Shown piece by piece: positions 47,544 to 58,559 of a DNA stretch of 64,000 nucleotides (position 1 is the first letter of the stretch; each line of letters starts with the position of its first letter). Where the stretch lies: NCBI GenBank assembly GCA_037043235.1, contig JAWRVZ010000219.1, positions 186,001 to 250,000 on the forward strand, in the 5' to 3' direction. The notes beneath the pieces are model-generated. The model had not been told where the DNA came from. It was given only the letters and a program-made list of their open reading frames with translations, and did not search any database. A program made the position numbers and the translations under genes. The stretch comes from Rhodeus uyekii (Eukaryota; Chordata; Actinopteri; Cypriniformes; Acheilognathidae).

Positions 47544-48773
47544 CTTATATTTTAGGGAGTTTGTTCATCTAAAATATGTATCTAGGATGTTTCCTGTCAG
47601 ATGTTAATGTTTATGATTTAGAAAAAATTAAATTTAAAATTGACATCTCAAAGATGTTTTACAGATGTTTGCCCACAGCAGATGCTTTCCAGATGAAGCA
47701 CTCTTTTACAGATGTAGACTTATGTGTGTATCTGGGTTGAGTTCAAGCAGTTTTAGCTTGACATTAAAAATACAAGCCTAAATAACAGTCGATTAATAAA
47801 CTAAATAATGAAACCAGGATGAAGAAAAAGCCTATTTGAAAAATGTGTTTAGCTATTGTTATCTTGCTAGCTAACTAGAGATGAAGAGAAACCGAAAGCA
47901 GATTTTGTCAGATGACCATGCGCCATTTTGCAGGATCACAAAATACCTTCACATGTTACGGTAAGCTCGCTTTAACGTTTCACAACTTTATTGATATTGC
48001 TGATGATCTTTTGCGTCATTGAATTAATGCCAAACTCAAAGGATGTATCGATGTTTGTCGTGATACTTCACTGTGGAAGCTGCCACTCTTAAAATGGCTG
48101 AAAATTGTTACACTTTTGTTTTTCTTACATCTAACTTGAAATTTCTATTTTATTTGAAAAGCTGGTCTCGTTTACGTCGATCATGGTTGAAGGTGTTTCT
48201 GAAATGATATGTGACGCAATTTAAGTGCATCTGCAATGTTGTTAGCACAACCAGAGTCAGATCATGTTCTTTGGCACAAATCTTACCCAAATAAACAGCT
48301 GAAGTGTGACCCAGAACTAAACCAGTGCTATATTTTCACCAATAATGAGAGGTGGCCCATGTGTGAAGCTGGTGTGTAACTCTTGTTTGGATGAGTTCTG
48401 TAAAGAGCCCTTATAAAGCTCCACACGTGACAGTAAGCCATTATTTAACCACAATTACATCTGGCATATTTTTACTTAAAATACTAAAAACAGATACAAG
48501 CGAGATCAAAGTGTCTTGAAACTATAAACTCAATCAATAATCCAAGGTTTTTTTTTATTTTTTTTATAAATGTCAAAAAATCACACATAACAGCATTCAG
48601 TGAAGTCCATTAATTTTACTATTAAAACAATGCCAAAAAATCATATTCTAGTAAAATCCAAAAAAATTTTTTATTTAATTTTAATTTAGTGTCAAAATTC
48701 AGTGTATAATGCATGTTCTCTTCCTCCATATACAAGCCTGAAATCAAGTCTCTCATCTAGCAGGAAGAGTAGG
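47544..48773 (+). other. Upstream region of the NLR gene
   Basis: 1.2 kb between DIRS B and the chosen NLR start. Poly-T/poly-A tracts and a GTCAAAAAATCA-type short repeat occur at 48540-48690. No clear TATA-box promoter stands out. A non-coding first exon could lie here. Confidence 0.4.
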
Positions 48774-49018
48774 ATGTCTGCCTGTAAAATGAGTGAGTGT
48801 GAGGCGAGAGAAGAGGAGGAGGAAGAGGCGTCAGTTCACACTCAAAGAGAAGCATCTTCAGTATCCAGTTGTGTGTCTATGAAGAGTAACAACTCCATGT
48901 TTCACATGCCCCCTAATCTCAGTGATGGACCATCTTCAGGATTCAGCCATGTGTCTATAAAGAGTAACAACTCCATGTTTCTGCCCCCTGATGGACCTGC
49001 TGTGACCTCTGACACTTT
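48774..49018 (+). CDS. Fish NLR receptor, exon 1 (N-terminal repeat region)
   Basis: First recognised coding exon of a NACHT-domain immune receptor. It encodes an acidic start (SECEAREEEEEEASVHTQ) followed by two copies of a short motif: CVSMKSNNSMFHMPPNLSDG and then HVSIKSNNSMF followed by LPPDG. Repeated N-terminal peptides of this kind are known in some teleost NLR groups. I chose the ATG at 48774 because it has A at -3. In-frame alternatives are 48702 and 48789. The exon ends at a GTGAGT donor (49019) two bases into a codon, which matches the next exon. The upstream in-frame reading back to 48702 could instead be 5' UTR. The assignment rests on in-frame joining to the downstream exons and the shared motif; a transcript would settle the true start. 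Confidence 0.75.
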
Positions 49019-49388
49019 GTGAGTATAATTAACTGTTTATTGTAGTTAAACTTGGAAGTTAACAGTGACTTCATTCAGAAACAAAAAGTAGAGCTGATTC
49101 TGAGATTGTCAAAGATTTTTTTTTTTTTAATCTCACATTAATGCTAAAAATGTCAGTAAATGATTCCCCATTAGAGCTTTAACTTTTTAAATCTCAGATG
49201 CCTACTAACAAATAACTGCATTTCCACATTAAGGTCAGTTTTAGTTTGTCATTCCTAAAAAACTACGTCTGGGGTTCCCTTTCAAGGGAACTCGCGCTGC
49301 GTCTATCGCTGTGGGAACGCCCCTGCGTGATTGCGTCATGAAGCACGTATGTAATCTAGCCATTCGCGTGAGAGGACGTCAGAGCGGG

Positions 49389-49415
49389 TGACGTCACGAA
49401 CCAGGAATCTATAAA
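49389..49415 (+). promoter_or_regulatory. CRE palindrome plus TATA-like box in DIRS C, inside NLR intron 1
   Basis: TGACGTCA at 49389-49396 and TATAAA at 49410-49415, with the same spacing as in element A and oriented toward the NLR downstream exons. The matching site at the right end is mutated (TGATGTCA, 52522-52529). Confidence 0.55.
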
Positions 49416-50749
49416 TGCACGCTGTGACAAACAGCCAGTAGCTCCTGTGCCTTCAGTAGCGCTATATGTGATCTGTCTGTCATATTTATTGTTGTTTGTC
49501 TACCAACTAAAAGTGAGAGTATATGGAGAACAAGAGTATACTAGGCATGTGTTCGTCCCTGCCCTCGCAATCTCGGGTGGGGACACATGTTTGGTGTGCT
49601 TGTTTTTATGTGGAGCAGCACAGACATTGTTCGAGGGTGCTGTCTGTGTTTCACTATAACAGCTATGCGCTGAAAACGCTCCGCTCGCGCCTGCCGCTCT
49701 TTGAGGAGAGCGCTCGGGCTCGCGGTCCTCGCAGCTCTGTTCCTGCTGCAGCCGAGGCTCAGCGTTGTTTCAGAGCATAGGGATCGTAAATGGATCTGTC
49801 GGAGGGGTTTGAGACGGGCTTCGCCCTTTCTCTGCCCTCAGCCGTTTGATCCAGTGCTTTCTCTCAGGTTGGAAGGAGCTGCGGTTGCTTCCGCCTATGG
49901 AGAAGCACCAGCGCTGCAGCAATCCAGTTCTAACAGCAATAGGGACTGGATGTTGTCAGCATAAACTTTGACGGTCCTGCTTATGCTCGACGCTGGATGT
50001 ACACATACATGCATAAAACTACATGTAATAAATAGAATGTGTGTCTGTATATATTGATATATAATTAAGAGGATCTAGAGTTCTCCAACACAAACTAATA
50101 ATATGAAGGAGCTGATTTAGATCATTTCTATGCTGCCAGGTTTAAACTGAAGTAAACCTAGTCAGCAGAGAACAAGTTTTTCTCAGATATATGTATATAT
50201 AACAAAGAAGCCGTCTCGCTTCGTGTGCTTAAGGGCGCAGCGGCCCCCAGCGAGCTTGGTTCCCAGTGTCTGCCCGGAAACGTTGCGTCACCGGGATGTT
50301 TGCCACTCCAAGGAGGGCTCAAGAGCCGCCAGTTTAGTTGTTCCCTGCCGGTTCGCCGCTTCAGGGCACTACTAGGAAATACCAGAGACTAGTCTCGAGA
50401 GACCGGTTCCCTTAGTAGATTTTCTGGCCCCATCGAGTCTTGGCGGTCTTCACCTCTGTCTTCGGTGCCCGTCCTTTCTCGATGCACCTCGGGGGGGGGG
50501 GGTGTCTTGCTAACCCTGCCACCTCGTGTGCGAACTTGGTCCCAGTGTCCGCACGGAAACATTGCGGCACCGGAATGTTTGCCACTCCGAGGAGGGTCCT
50601 TGAGCCATCAGTTCGGTTGTTCCCTGCCGGTTCGCCGCTTCAGGGCACTGAGCTGACCGCTCGTACGACACTAGAGGCCAGTCCCGAGGGGCTGGTTCCC
50701 TTTGTCATTTTTCTTGGCAGCGTGGGGACTTCTGCCAAATATAGGTAGT

Positions 50750-51720
50750 CACTCACTGTGATGCAGTTCCAGAAACTGTTAGGTCTGGTGACAGTAGCGT
50801 CCAACGGCCCACCTTTTGGCATGCTGTACATGAGACCTCTACCGTGGTGGCTCAAGACCTGGGGGTTTCCCCGAGGGGCAACCTGTCTCACGTGATCAAG
50901 GTCACGCGGCTATGCCTTCGTGCCTTATACATGTGGGAGAAACCCGGGTTCTGGCCCAGTCTCCCGTGTTGGGAGCTCCTGCTCGTCGCCGAGTGCTTAT
51001 GACGGATACATCCCTCACTGGATGGGCAATGTGTGGTCCCAAGGGAGGTTGCTATCACCAAGGGCAGTTAATATCCCGGGGACACAATCTGGGAGCAGAC
51101 ATCCTGTCGAGACAGGGGCTGAGGCCCGGGGAATGGAGGCTCCACCCCCAAGGTGGTGGAGCGGACATGGGAGATATTTAGCCAGGCTCAAAGTGGTTCT
51201 GTTCGCGCCTTGAGAGACTTCACACTCTCCACTCTGGTTCTCCCTGTCTCATCCAGCTCCTGGTGGACTGGATGCTATGTCTCAGGGGTGGCCGAGGCTA
51301 CCCCTGTATGTTTTTCCCCGATCGCTCTGCTCCCGGGAGTTCTGGAAGTTCACCGGGATGAGGTATCCCTCCTCTACGGCTCTCCCTGGGAGATTCCGAT
51401 CAGGAGGTACTTTCTGTCATAAGCAGAGGGCTAATACTGCACCCCTGCTCAGAACAGTGGGAAGTTCCGAGGGGGCTCAGCTCATAAGGTCCGGTCTCTC
51501 AACTGAGGTTGCTCAGGCCGTTCTCCACTCCAGAGCTCCCACCATTTTTGGAGCAGACATCCTGTCGAGGCAGGGGCCGAGGCCCAGGGAATATCACCCC
51601 ACCTCAGGTGGTTGTTTCAGACAGGTGGATTTGTTGGCGTCTCGAGATACATCTCTGTCCACTCTGTCTCTGTCTCATCCAGCTCCTCTGGAATGGATGC
51701 TTGGGCTCAGACTTGGCTGA
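50750..51720 (+). pseudogene. DIRS C RNase H-like region with internal duplication
   Basis: Plus-strand readings include FQKLLGLVTVASNGPPFG, WWLKTWG, SHVIKVTRLCLRAL, GADILSRQGLRPGEW and a second GADILSRQGPRPREY 458 bases later. The duplicated segment runs from RNase H into the recombinase start (STEVAQAVLHSRAPT). The same duplication is present in element A, so it predates their separation. Frames are broken throughout. Confidence 0.7.
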
Positions 51721-51879
51721 GGCTTGTCAGTACCTCATAAGAATTCCCTGATCCCTCTGCTCCCAGAGGTTCTGGAGATTGGTTGAGTGTGGTTCAGCCT
51801 CTGAGGGGGCCCAACTCATAACTCTGGTCCTTCAACTGAGGTTGTCGGGACCGTTATCTTCTCCAGAGCTCCCGCCATG

Positions 51880-52265
51880 AGGAGACTATCCCCTAGTATC
51901 CTGTCTCCTCAGTGGCTCACGCCAGGAACTATTATGCTTACACTTTGGGCATTGGACGCTTATACAAAAGTTTGAACAACTGTTCGTGTGTTTAGGCCCC
52001 CTAACAAAAACAAAATGGGGGTCTCTCGTGTCCAAGCAGTGATTAAGCGAGTGGTTAGCCAAGGCTATCTCACTAGTTTTTGAGTCAGCTGGGTTGACCG
52101 CACCCTTGTCAACCCAAGCTCTCTCCACTAGGGGTATGGCCAGCATTCAGGCCCTTCTGTCAGGAGTTATGTTTGTCATGCGGCAGGCTGTTCTCTCCTG
52201 TTCGCACACTTCTTTAGGCTCTACAACTTAGACCTAGACTTCTCTCCTGGGGCACAGGTGTCTTC
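51880..52265 (+). pseudogene. DIRS C tyrosine recombinase remnant
   Basis: A broken reading related to the recombinase of element B. ALSTRGMAS corresponds to the HxxR block with the histidine position changed. Stops precede and follow it. Confidence 0.5.
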
Positions 52266-53751
52266 ACCTGAGGGTGATCACATCTGACATGCACTTGTCG
52301 CTATGGCAGCGTTGGTATATCGTTCCCACAGCGATAGACGCAGCGCGAGTTCCCTTGAAAGGGAACGTCTCGGTTACGTATGTAACCTTAGTTCCCTGAA
52401 TAGGGAACAAGACGCTGCGTCTCTTCGCCATACCTCCTACGTGCCTGTCAACAGGATCTACTTCAGGCACTTTCAGCTACTGGCTGTTTGTCACAGCGTG
52501 CATTTATAGATTCCTGGTTCGTGATGTCACCCGCTCTGACGTCCTCTCACGCGATTGGCTAGATTACATACGTGCTTCATGACGCATTCACGCAGGGGCG
52601 TTCCCACAGCGATAGACGCAGCGTCTCGTTCCCTATTCAGGGAACTAAGGTTACATACGTAACCGAGATGTTTTCTTAATTTCCAGGTGAATTTTGACAA
52701 CATCTAATCGATTTTTTTCAATGTTGAACAAATATAGAATTTGCTTTGAATGCAAGATTAAAGTGTTAGTTCGTCCAATCGTGAAAATATTTCAACATTT
52801 ACTTAAACTTCAAACTTTGGCACAGTTAGATATTTTGGTTAAGATATTTTGATTGAAACCTGTGAGTTTTTGTCCCTCCATTAAAACTTCACACAGTCAA
52901 GACTTTGGATATAAAAGAAACAAATTATGGTATAATCACTAGGGATAGTAGTAAGTCTGATTATTCAGGATAGAAACTGAAAGTAAAAATTACCAAGCTT
53001 TTGGCATGTGATGCTGTATTAACAGCGCATATTGTCTTAGAGACCATGAGAGATTAATCTAATTCTAATTTTAACTTTTGTGGACCATGGTGTAAAAATG
53101 AGAAGTATTTTTTACAATATCTCTGGCTATTGTTAATACATGATGTCATTGTCGATTGGCATGGGATGTTATCACGGGCCCTACGTGCCTTTCCGCTGCG
53201 CCACTGTGAAGAACTGTGAAGAACTTGATGTCGTGCCTCCAGGCATGACATCAATTCAAACAACTGTTTTGTCAAAATCCGCATGAATGAGAATAAATAG
53301 GGCAGTAAATAAAGAGGGTAACAAGGAAGGACAGGTGAAACAAAATTCACCAATAATCTAAACTTGACTGACTGCTCCATTTCCACTTTTAAGGTGCAGT
53401 AAGTGCTTTCTGAGAATCATTGTTGTAGACTTGATATCTGAAATCCATCTAAACAAGCACACCCCTTCCTGGGTTTTGAATAGTGAAACTAAACTAAACG
53501 CAACACCTCTGATTAGCTATTGTTTTCATGAGATCCACAAACATGTCCGTGATTGGCTGTGTGTGACCCCATGCAGTACTGCTGTGGACCCCCAGTTGAA
53601 CATCCTTCTATTAAAGCAATGCTGATAAAATGTTTTTTATGTTTATTGTTAAAACTGTTTGACAAATTCTAGTGTTAACAAGTGTTATTTTAATAGAGAA
53701 CACAGATAACCTACAAAGAAGCAATATAAAATATTTATATTTTTTCCCCAG

Positions 53752-53874
53752 TATTATCAGCAAGAAGAGAAAAAGAACAGCATCTCCAATCTCTGGCTGT
53801 GTGCATAAGGAAAGTAACATATTCGTTGATCTGCCTCCTGATCTCAGTGATGGACTTATGACCTCTGACCCTGT
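53752..53874 (+). CDS. Fish NLR receptor, exon 2 (third copy of N-terminal motif)
   Basis: A 123-base exon, an exact multiple of three. It lies between a pyrimidine-rich acceptor (TTTTTTCCCCAG ending at 53751) and a GTGAGT donor (53875). Entered with one base completing the codon left by exon 1, it reads through without a stop and also leaves in phase 2, so it could be skipped or duplicated without changing frame. It encodes a basic patch (KKRKR) followed by a third version of the exon 1 motif, GCVHKESNIFVDLPPDLSDG. The basic patch resembles a nuclear localisation signal, but that is only suggestive. The motif match to exon 1 is the main evidence that both belong to one gene. Confidence 0.75.
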
Positions 53875-54886
53875 GTGAGTATCATGTGCAAATCTCATGT
53901 TTCAGTCCCCTGTATTTAGTACTGTAAAGGTGCCCATTGACCCTCTCAATGTATAATCATCTAGGGTGGGACATTTAACATTAATCCACACAAAGACATA
54001 GGGGAATTACAGCTAAGACCCGAGGAACAGATATGTTGAAAGAAGACCAGGAGTCAGAAGTGCAGTCAATAGAAGACATTTTAGTGAAATTTTGTTTGCA
54101 GTTTCATGAGCAAAAGCTTCAGGTCTCACAAAGAGTTTGTAGGCCGCCCCACTTACAATAACATTGTTACAGCAATTATACTCTAACAGAGGCTACTGTT
54201 TGTTTCCATTACTGAAGGTTAAATGATTCTGATTGGCTAAGAAAGAAAGAAAGGTAAACAAAAACGTATTTGTTTTTATCACCTCACCAATACACACCAT
54301 ATTAACACACACACACATAGATACACAGTTTCTCCAAGGCTGAACTTGGCTCAAGCTCTAACTATCAAAAGAGAGACTCTCAAAACATTCTGATAACATG
54401 TTCTATCTGGTGAGAAACACAGAAAATATTCATCCTTATTCAATGAAAAAGTACAGAAAAGCAAATAAAGGTTTTAACTAATAATAACTGGTTAAATAGA
54501 CTGAAGTGTACATAAATTAAAAATCCCTAACTTGTGACAACTTATGACAAAGCATTCTAAAAATGTGATGCTCAAGTTAAAATAAGTTAAACAAGTTGAA
54601 AGAAAGAAAACGTCCTTGCAGGGTTTTTCCATTCCACTGACCTTCATCTCATGTCGTCTTAATTCAGTATCTGCTGTCAGAAAAGATGCCAGGACATATG
54701 TCAGTGTCATTTACGTAACTTGTTAGGGACTGTTCACACCGACTGCATTTATGCGGTCAAAATGAAGATTCCCTTTCAAGGGAACTTGCGCTGCGTCGAA
54801 CACTTTGGGGAATACTAGGACGCTGTCTCGCGAAGCACAATATGTAAACTTCCGTCGACCGAGTGTGAGTGACGGTCGCAGGTCGG

Positions 54887-54910
54887 TGACGTCACGAACC
54901 ATGTCATAAA
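54887..54910 (+). promoter_or_regulatory. CRE palindrome plus TATA-like box in DIRS D, inside NLR intron 2
   Basis: A perfect TGACGTCA at 54887-54894 is followed by CATAAA at 54905-54910. The orientation is toward the FISNA-NACHT exon. Confidence 0.5.
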
Positions 54911-55303
54911 AGAGCACCAGAACCCGGAAGCGGCAGCTTAGGTGTGTTCGCAAGCACAGTGTGAGAGTGTGTTGTGTTGTCGCGCTGGTTGTTTGAGTTT
55001 CCTTCGACTGATCTATTCCATAGACTAGTTTAAAAGAAAGGGGCTGTCCAATTTTTAAAACGGCGAATCAAACATTTGTGCACTCACTGTGTGTGTGCAC
55101 TCATTGTGTGTGTGTTTGTTGGAAGCAGAGCATGTTCGAACAGCGAGCATATGTAGCATGTTATCACTGCAGCCAGCATATGTAAAGTCTATAAACCCGT
55201 GAGGATTATTTCCACTCTCGTGGGCAGTCAAGCATATAAAGCAGGGTTTTTGGGGGACCTCGATGAGAGCATAAAATATAAATATATTTTAATATTATAT
55301 AAT

Positions 55304-55338
55304 CCATCTATCTATCTGTCTATCTATCTATCTATCTG

Positions 55339-55401
<63 letters not shown>
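55304..55401 (+). repeat. TCTA/TCTG tetranucleotide and TA microsatellite
   Basis: Tandem CTAT/CTGT units run directly into a TA array, inside DIRS element D. Confidence 0.95.
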
Positions 55402-55408
<7 letters not shown>

Positions 55409-55559
55409 AAAAGAGGCATCTGTGGCTCAAAATTTTAAAGATAAGAAAATAAGTTCCTACTGGACGCCCCTCTCTTGTCTTCTGGGCTTTTTCGGCGACA
55501 CTGTTAAGACAGTCATAGTTAAGTTTTAGGAGGCTGCTAGCAGCAGGTGGCGTTCAGTG

Positions 55560-55990
55560 TGCTACTGCCTCATTGCTTTCAAATTAGGGGCTGTGAGCCA
55601 GCCACAGCCCCAGAGCTCCTCACAACGTGCCGCTCTGAGGCAGAGCGTTGCAACCAGCTAACCCCTCCAGAAACCCGGGGGGTCGGGCCGGCACTCCCAA
55701 CCTCAACCCTCTGGCAGGAGGACGGATCTGAGGACCGTCATCCTCACCAAGAAGGCCACATCAACGAGGTCCTGGCGCTAAGGTGCCAGGCCTCGCACAG
55801 CCATCCCTCCTCAGCTGCCGCCCGTGAGTCTGGTTGCTCTGATGAGATCGCCCCCTCCGAGGAGGATCTGAGAGCATTCACTCCAGGCGTACCCCTGAAA
55901 ACCGGGCCCTGGAGCATCTGCCACTCAAGCACCAGAGGCTGGTTCCCTCATTCACATCTCATGCCTACCAGAAGTTTCTCATTGGGTCCT
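55560..55990 (+). pseudogene. DIRS D gag-like fragment
   Basis: A plus-strand reading rich in Ser, Pro and Glu, ending with a segment containing APSEEDLRAFTPGVPLKTGP. It is placed as the gag-like region by its position between the terminal repeat and RT. I cannot name a domain in it. Confidence 0.4.
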
Positions 55991-56119
55991 GCGAATAAAA
56001 AAATAAAAATAAAAATATACATATATATATATACACATTATTTTCCTTTAGCAGGGTTCTACCCACCGTGGTGAACCCTGAGAATATGTAACCCCCTCGG
56101 ACACAAAGTCAGGCTTACA

Positions 56120-56620
56120 GTCGTTATTTCATCGTTCCCAAGAGGGATGGAGGATTGCGGCTCATCCTAAAATGTGTGCCTTCTAAATCACTCGTCATCA
56201 ATGTTTACTTTGAACCAGATTGTGACAGATCAGGTCCGAGGACTGGTCTGTCAAATCTACCTGAAGGACGCATATTTTCATTCCATCCTTCCACAACACC
56301 GGAAGTACGTCAGGTTCGCCTTTTGGGGGGAAGGCTTACCAATATCGAGTGCTTCCATTTGGCCTAGCTCTTTCACCTCGCACGTTCATCATATGCATGG
56401 TCGCAGCGCTAACTCCGCTGCGCCTCCAATTCATTAGAGTTCTCATTTATATCAACGACTGGCTTTTTCTACCCAGTCGCTACAGGTAACGGTTCAACAC
56501 TGAGATGTTGTTCCCGTGCTCTCTTTAATGTGTTGGGGTTGAGGCTAAACGCAGAGAAGAGTGTGCTCTACTCTCCACAGGTCCACCTTCCTCGGCGTAT
56601 TTGGGTTTCGGTTATGATGT
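56120..56620 (+). pseudogene. DIRS D reverse transcriptase, frameshifted, YIDD altered to YIND
   Basis: Three RT blocks are visible: VPKRDGGLRLIL near the start, LKDAYFHSILPQHRKYVRFA (56261-56320) and, in another frame, YQYRVLPFGLALSPRTF (56337-56387). The frame change falls at a run of six G at about 56325. The catalytic motif reads YIND (56448-56459) where the family has YIDD, so one metal-binding aspartate is lost. The copy cannot encode a working polymerase. Confidence 0.75.
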
Positions 56621-56639
56621 CTGCAAGGTTTTCCCCCAT

Positions 56640-57230
56640 GCACATCGATTCTGTCCTGTTAGCTGTCAAAGAGTACTAGCCCAGCCACTCACTGTAAAGC
56701 ACTTCCATCGAGTGCTGGGTAAAGCTGTAAAGCACTTCCAGCGAGTGCAGCGAGTGCTTGAGAGACCGCTCCGCCCAAAGGCCTTGAGCACCAGTTATCC
56801 TGGCACATAAACCTGCTAGAGAGAGTATGGTTGCTTGGAGGGCGCTTCAGGGGTTCCTCCCAGACCTCAGGGGCCACCATGTGGTTGCTCAGACCGACGG
56901 CACCACTGTGGTCTCCTATATAAATCATCAGGGAAGTTTACGCTCGCGATCATTATACAAACTGCCGTGGCGGATCCTCCTTTGGTCCTAAGGGAGACTG
57001 CTCCATCTACAGGCAGTTCACATCCCTAGGACATAGAATGTGGGAGCAGACTTCCTGTCGAGGCAGGGGCCGGGGATTGGAGGCTCCACCCCAAGGTGGT
57101 GGAGCAGATTTGGTTGAGATTCGGCCGAGCACAAGTAGACCTGTTCGCGTCCGAGGAATCGACTCATTGCCTTTTGTGGTTTTCACTCTTGCACCCAGCC
57201 CCACTCGGGCTGGATGCCATGGTTCAGACA
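56640..57230 (+). pseudogene. DIRS D RNase H-like region
   Basis: Readable pieces include the TDGTTVVSYIN-like stretch around 56885-56930, GADFLSRQG near 57045 and PLWF/LHPAPLGLDAMVQTWPRL near 57170-57240. These fit the RNase H and connection segment that follows RT in DIRS elements. Frame changes are frequent. Confidence 0.65.
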
Positions 57231-57379
57231 TGGCCTAGGCTATGTCTGTACGCTTTTCCCCCGATTGCTCTGCTCCTGGGAGTTCTGGAGAGAGTTCGCC
57301 GAGACAAGGTCTGTCTCACACTGGTTGCTCCATGTTGTGGTAGAGTGTGTTTTGCGGATCTTGTGTCCCTTCTGGACTG

Positions 57380-58270
57380 AGTCCCCTGGGAGATCCCAGG
57401 GAGGACTTTCTGTCCCAGGCAGCGGGCTTGATGCGTCACCCCTGCCCAGAACTGTGGAAAATGTGGGCTTGGCCTCTGAGGAGGCCCAGCTCATAGATTC
57501 TGGTCTCTTAACTGAGGTTGTTGAGACCATCCTCCACTCCAGAGCTCCCTCCACGAGGAAGCTGTACGCCCTGAAGTGGAGACTCTTTACTTCTTGGTGT
57601 AGCGAAAAGCAGGTGAACCCAGTTATCTGTCACATTGGCAAAGTGCTGGAGTTCCTGTAGGATAAATTTGCTGCAGGGCTGTCCCCTTAAACCCTGAAGG
57701 TCTATGTGGCTGCCATAGCCTCTTACCACGTACCTCTGGGTGGCATGTCCATTGGCAGGGACCCCCTCGTCACACCCTTCCTCTGTGGTACTATTAGGCT
57801 TAGGCCTGCAGTACAGACCAAGGTTCCTACCTGGACTTATCCCTGGTACTCCAGGGGTTGTCCCAGGCACCTTTTGAACCTTTGGATGAGGTTCCCCTAA
57901 AGTTCCTCACTTTAAAGACATTATTATTATTAGCTATAACATAGCTGGGGATCAACAGGCGCTCTCTGTAGCTCCCTCTTGCCTTGAGTTTGCGCCTGGG
58001 ATGGTGAAAGCCTTCCTCCATCCCAGGCCAGGCTATGTGCCCAAAGTGCCCACTCATGTGGCCAGGTCAATTGTACTGCAGGCCTTCTGTCCACCCCCCT
58101 TTGGTGACCAGGAATTTAAAAACAAGGTCTAGGCGTAAGTCAGACCAGTTGTTTGTTTGCTTTGGGAACCCCAATGGGGCCCCAGCATCCAAACCTACTT
58201 TAAGCAGATGGATAGTCGAGGCTGTCACCCTGGCTTATGAGTCGGCTTCCCCTTCCTCTACTAAGGGTCC
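57380..58270 (+). pseudogene. DIRS D tyrosine recombinase, N-terminal and middle parts
   Basis: RAPSTRKLYALKWRLFTSWC (about 57540-57600) opens the recombinase core. After a stop at 57658, further frames give YVAAIASYHVPLGGMSIGRD (about 57701-57760) and SKPTLSRWIVEAVTLAYESA (about 58187-58250). The HxxR and tyrosine blocks are missing because the element is truncated. Confidence 0.7.
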
Positions 58271-58559
58271 GTGTTTGCAATTTGCAATAAGGTTTGATTT
58301 TCACTCTGTTCATCAAGATCAGTGTCCATATGTTTTATTAACAGTTAATGTTAGTATTGTGTATTTACCACGATAACTCTAGCTTATGTATAATAACCCA
58401 AAATTTGATTATTGGTGGCTTATACCAACTTACTAAATAGTTTGGTACTGCTATTTAGTAGCCTTACCATATATTGCTGTATATATTATTACAATTCATA
58501 TGTATGTTAAGTTGGCTGGTACTTTGGTACTGGCTGTGTGTTAACAATTTTATAGAAAT

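Larger units (their letters stand above)
49274..52672 (+). mobile_element. DIRS-type retroelement C in NLR intron 1 (RT-less derivative)
   Basis: A close relative of element A in the opposite orientation. The left end starts GTTCCCTTTCAAGGGAACTC and the right end finishes AACCGAGATGTT. The inverted terminal repeats match each other (49300-49440 against 52490-52620). The circle-junction region lies at 52318-52422. Coding remnants on the plus strand are gag-like (49447-50740), RNase H (50750-51720) and recombinase (51880-52265). Like A it passes straight from the gag-like region into FQKLLGLVTVASNGPPFG, with reverse transcriptase missing at the same place. The tag after GCGTCTA differs from A (TCGCTG against GCACTG), so C is a separate copy and not a simple duplicate of A. 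Confidence 0.85.
49019..53751 (+). other. NLR intron 1, mostly occupied by DIRS element C
   Basis: A GT-AG intron of about 4.7 kb. DIRS element C accounts for 3.4 kb of it, in the same orientation as the gene. The remaining sequence (49019-49273 and 52673-53751) is AT-rich. A stretch starting near 53393 (AAGGTGCAGTAAGTG) resembles the end of a dispersed fish repeat. Confidence 0.7.
54768..58300 (+). mobile_element. DIRS-type retroelement D in NLR intron 2 (3'-truncated)
   Basis: The left terminus TTCCCTTTCAAGGGAACTTG resembles the left end of C. The element then reads on the plus strand through a gag-like region (55560-55990), reverse transcriptase (56120-56620), RNase H (56640-57230) and recombinase (57380-58270). 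It is the only copy here that keeps RT. The recombinase stops before the HxxR...Y block, and no right terminus or circle-junction region follows, so the 3' end has been lost. Many stops and frameshifts make it a dead copy. Confidence 0.8.
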
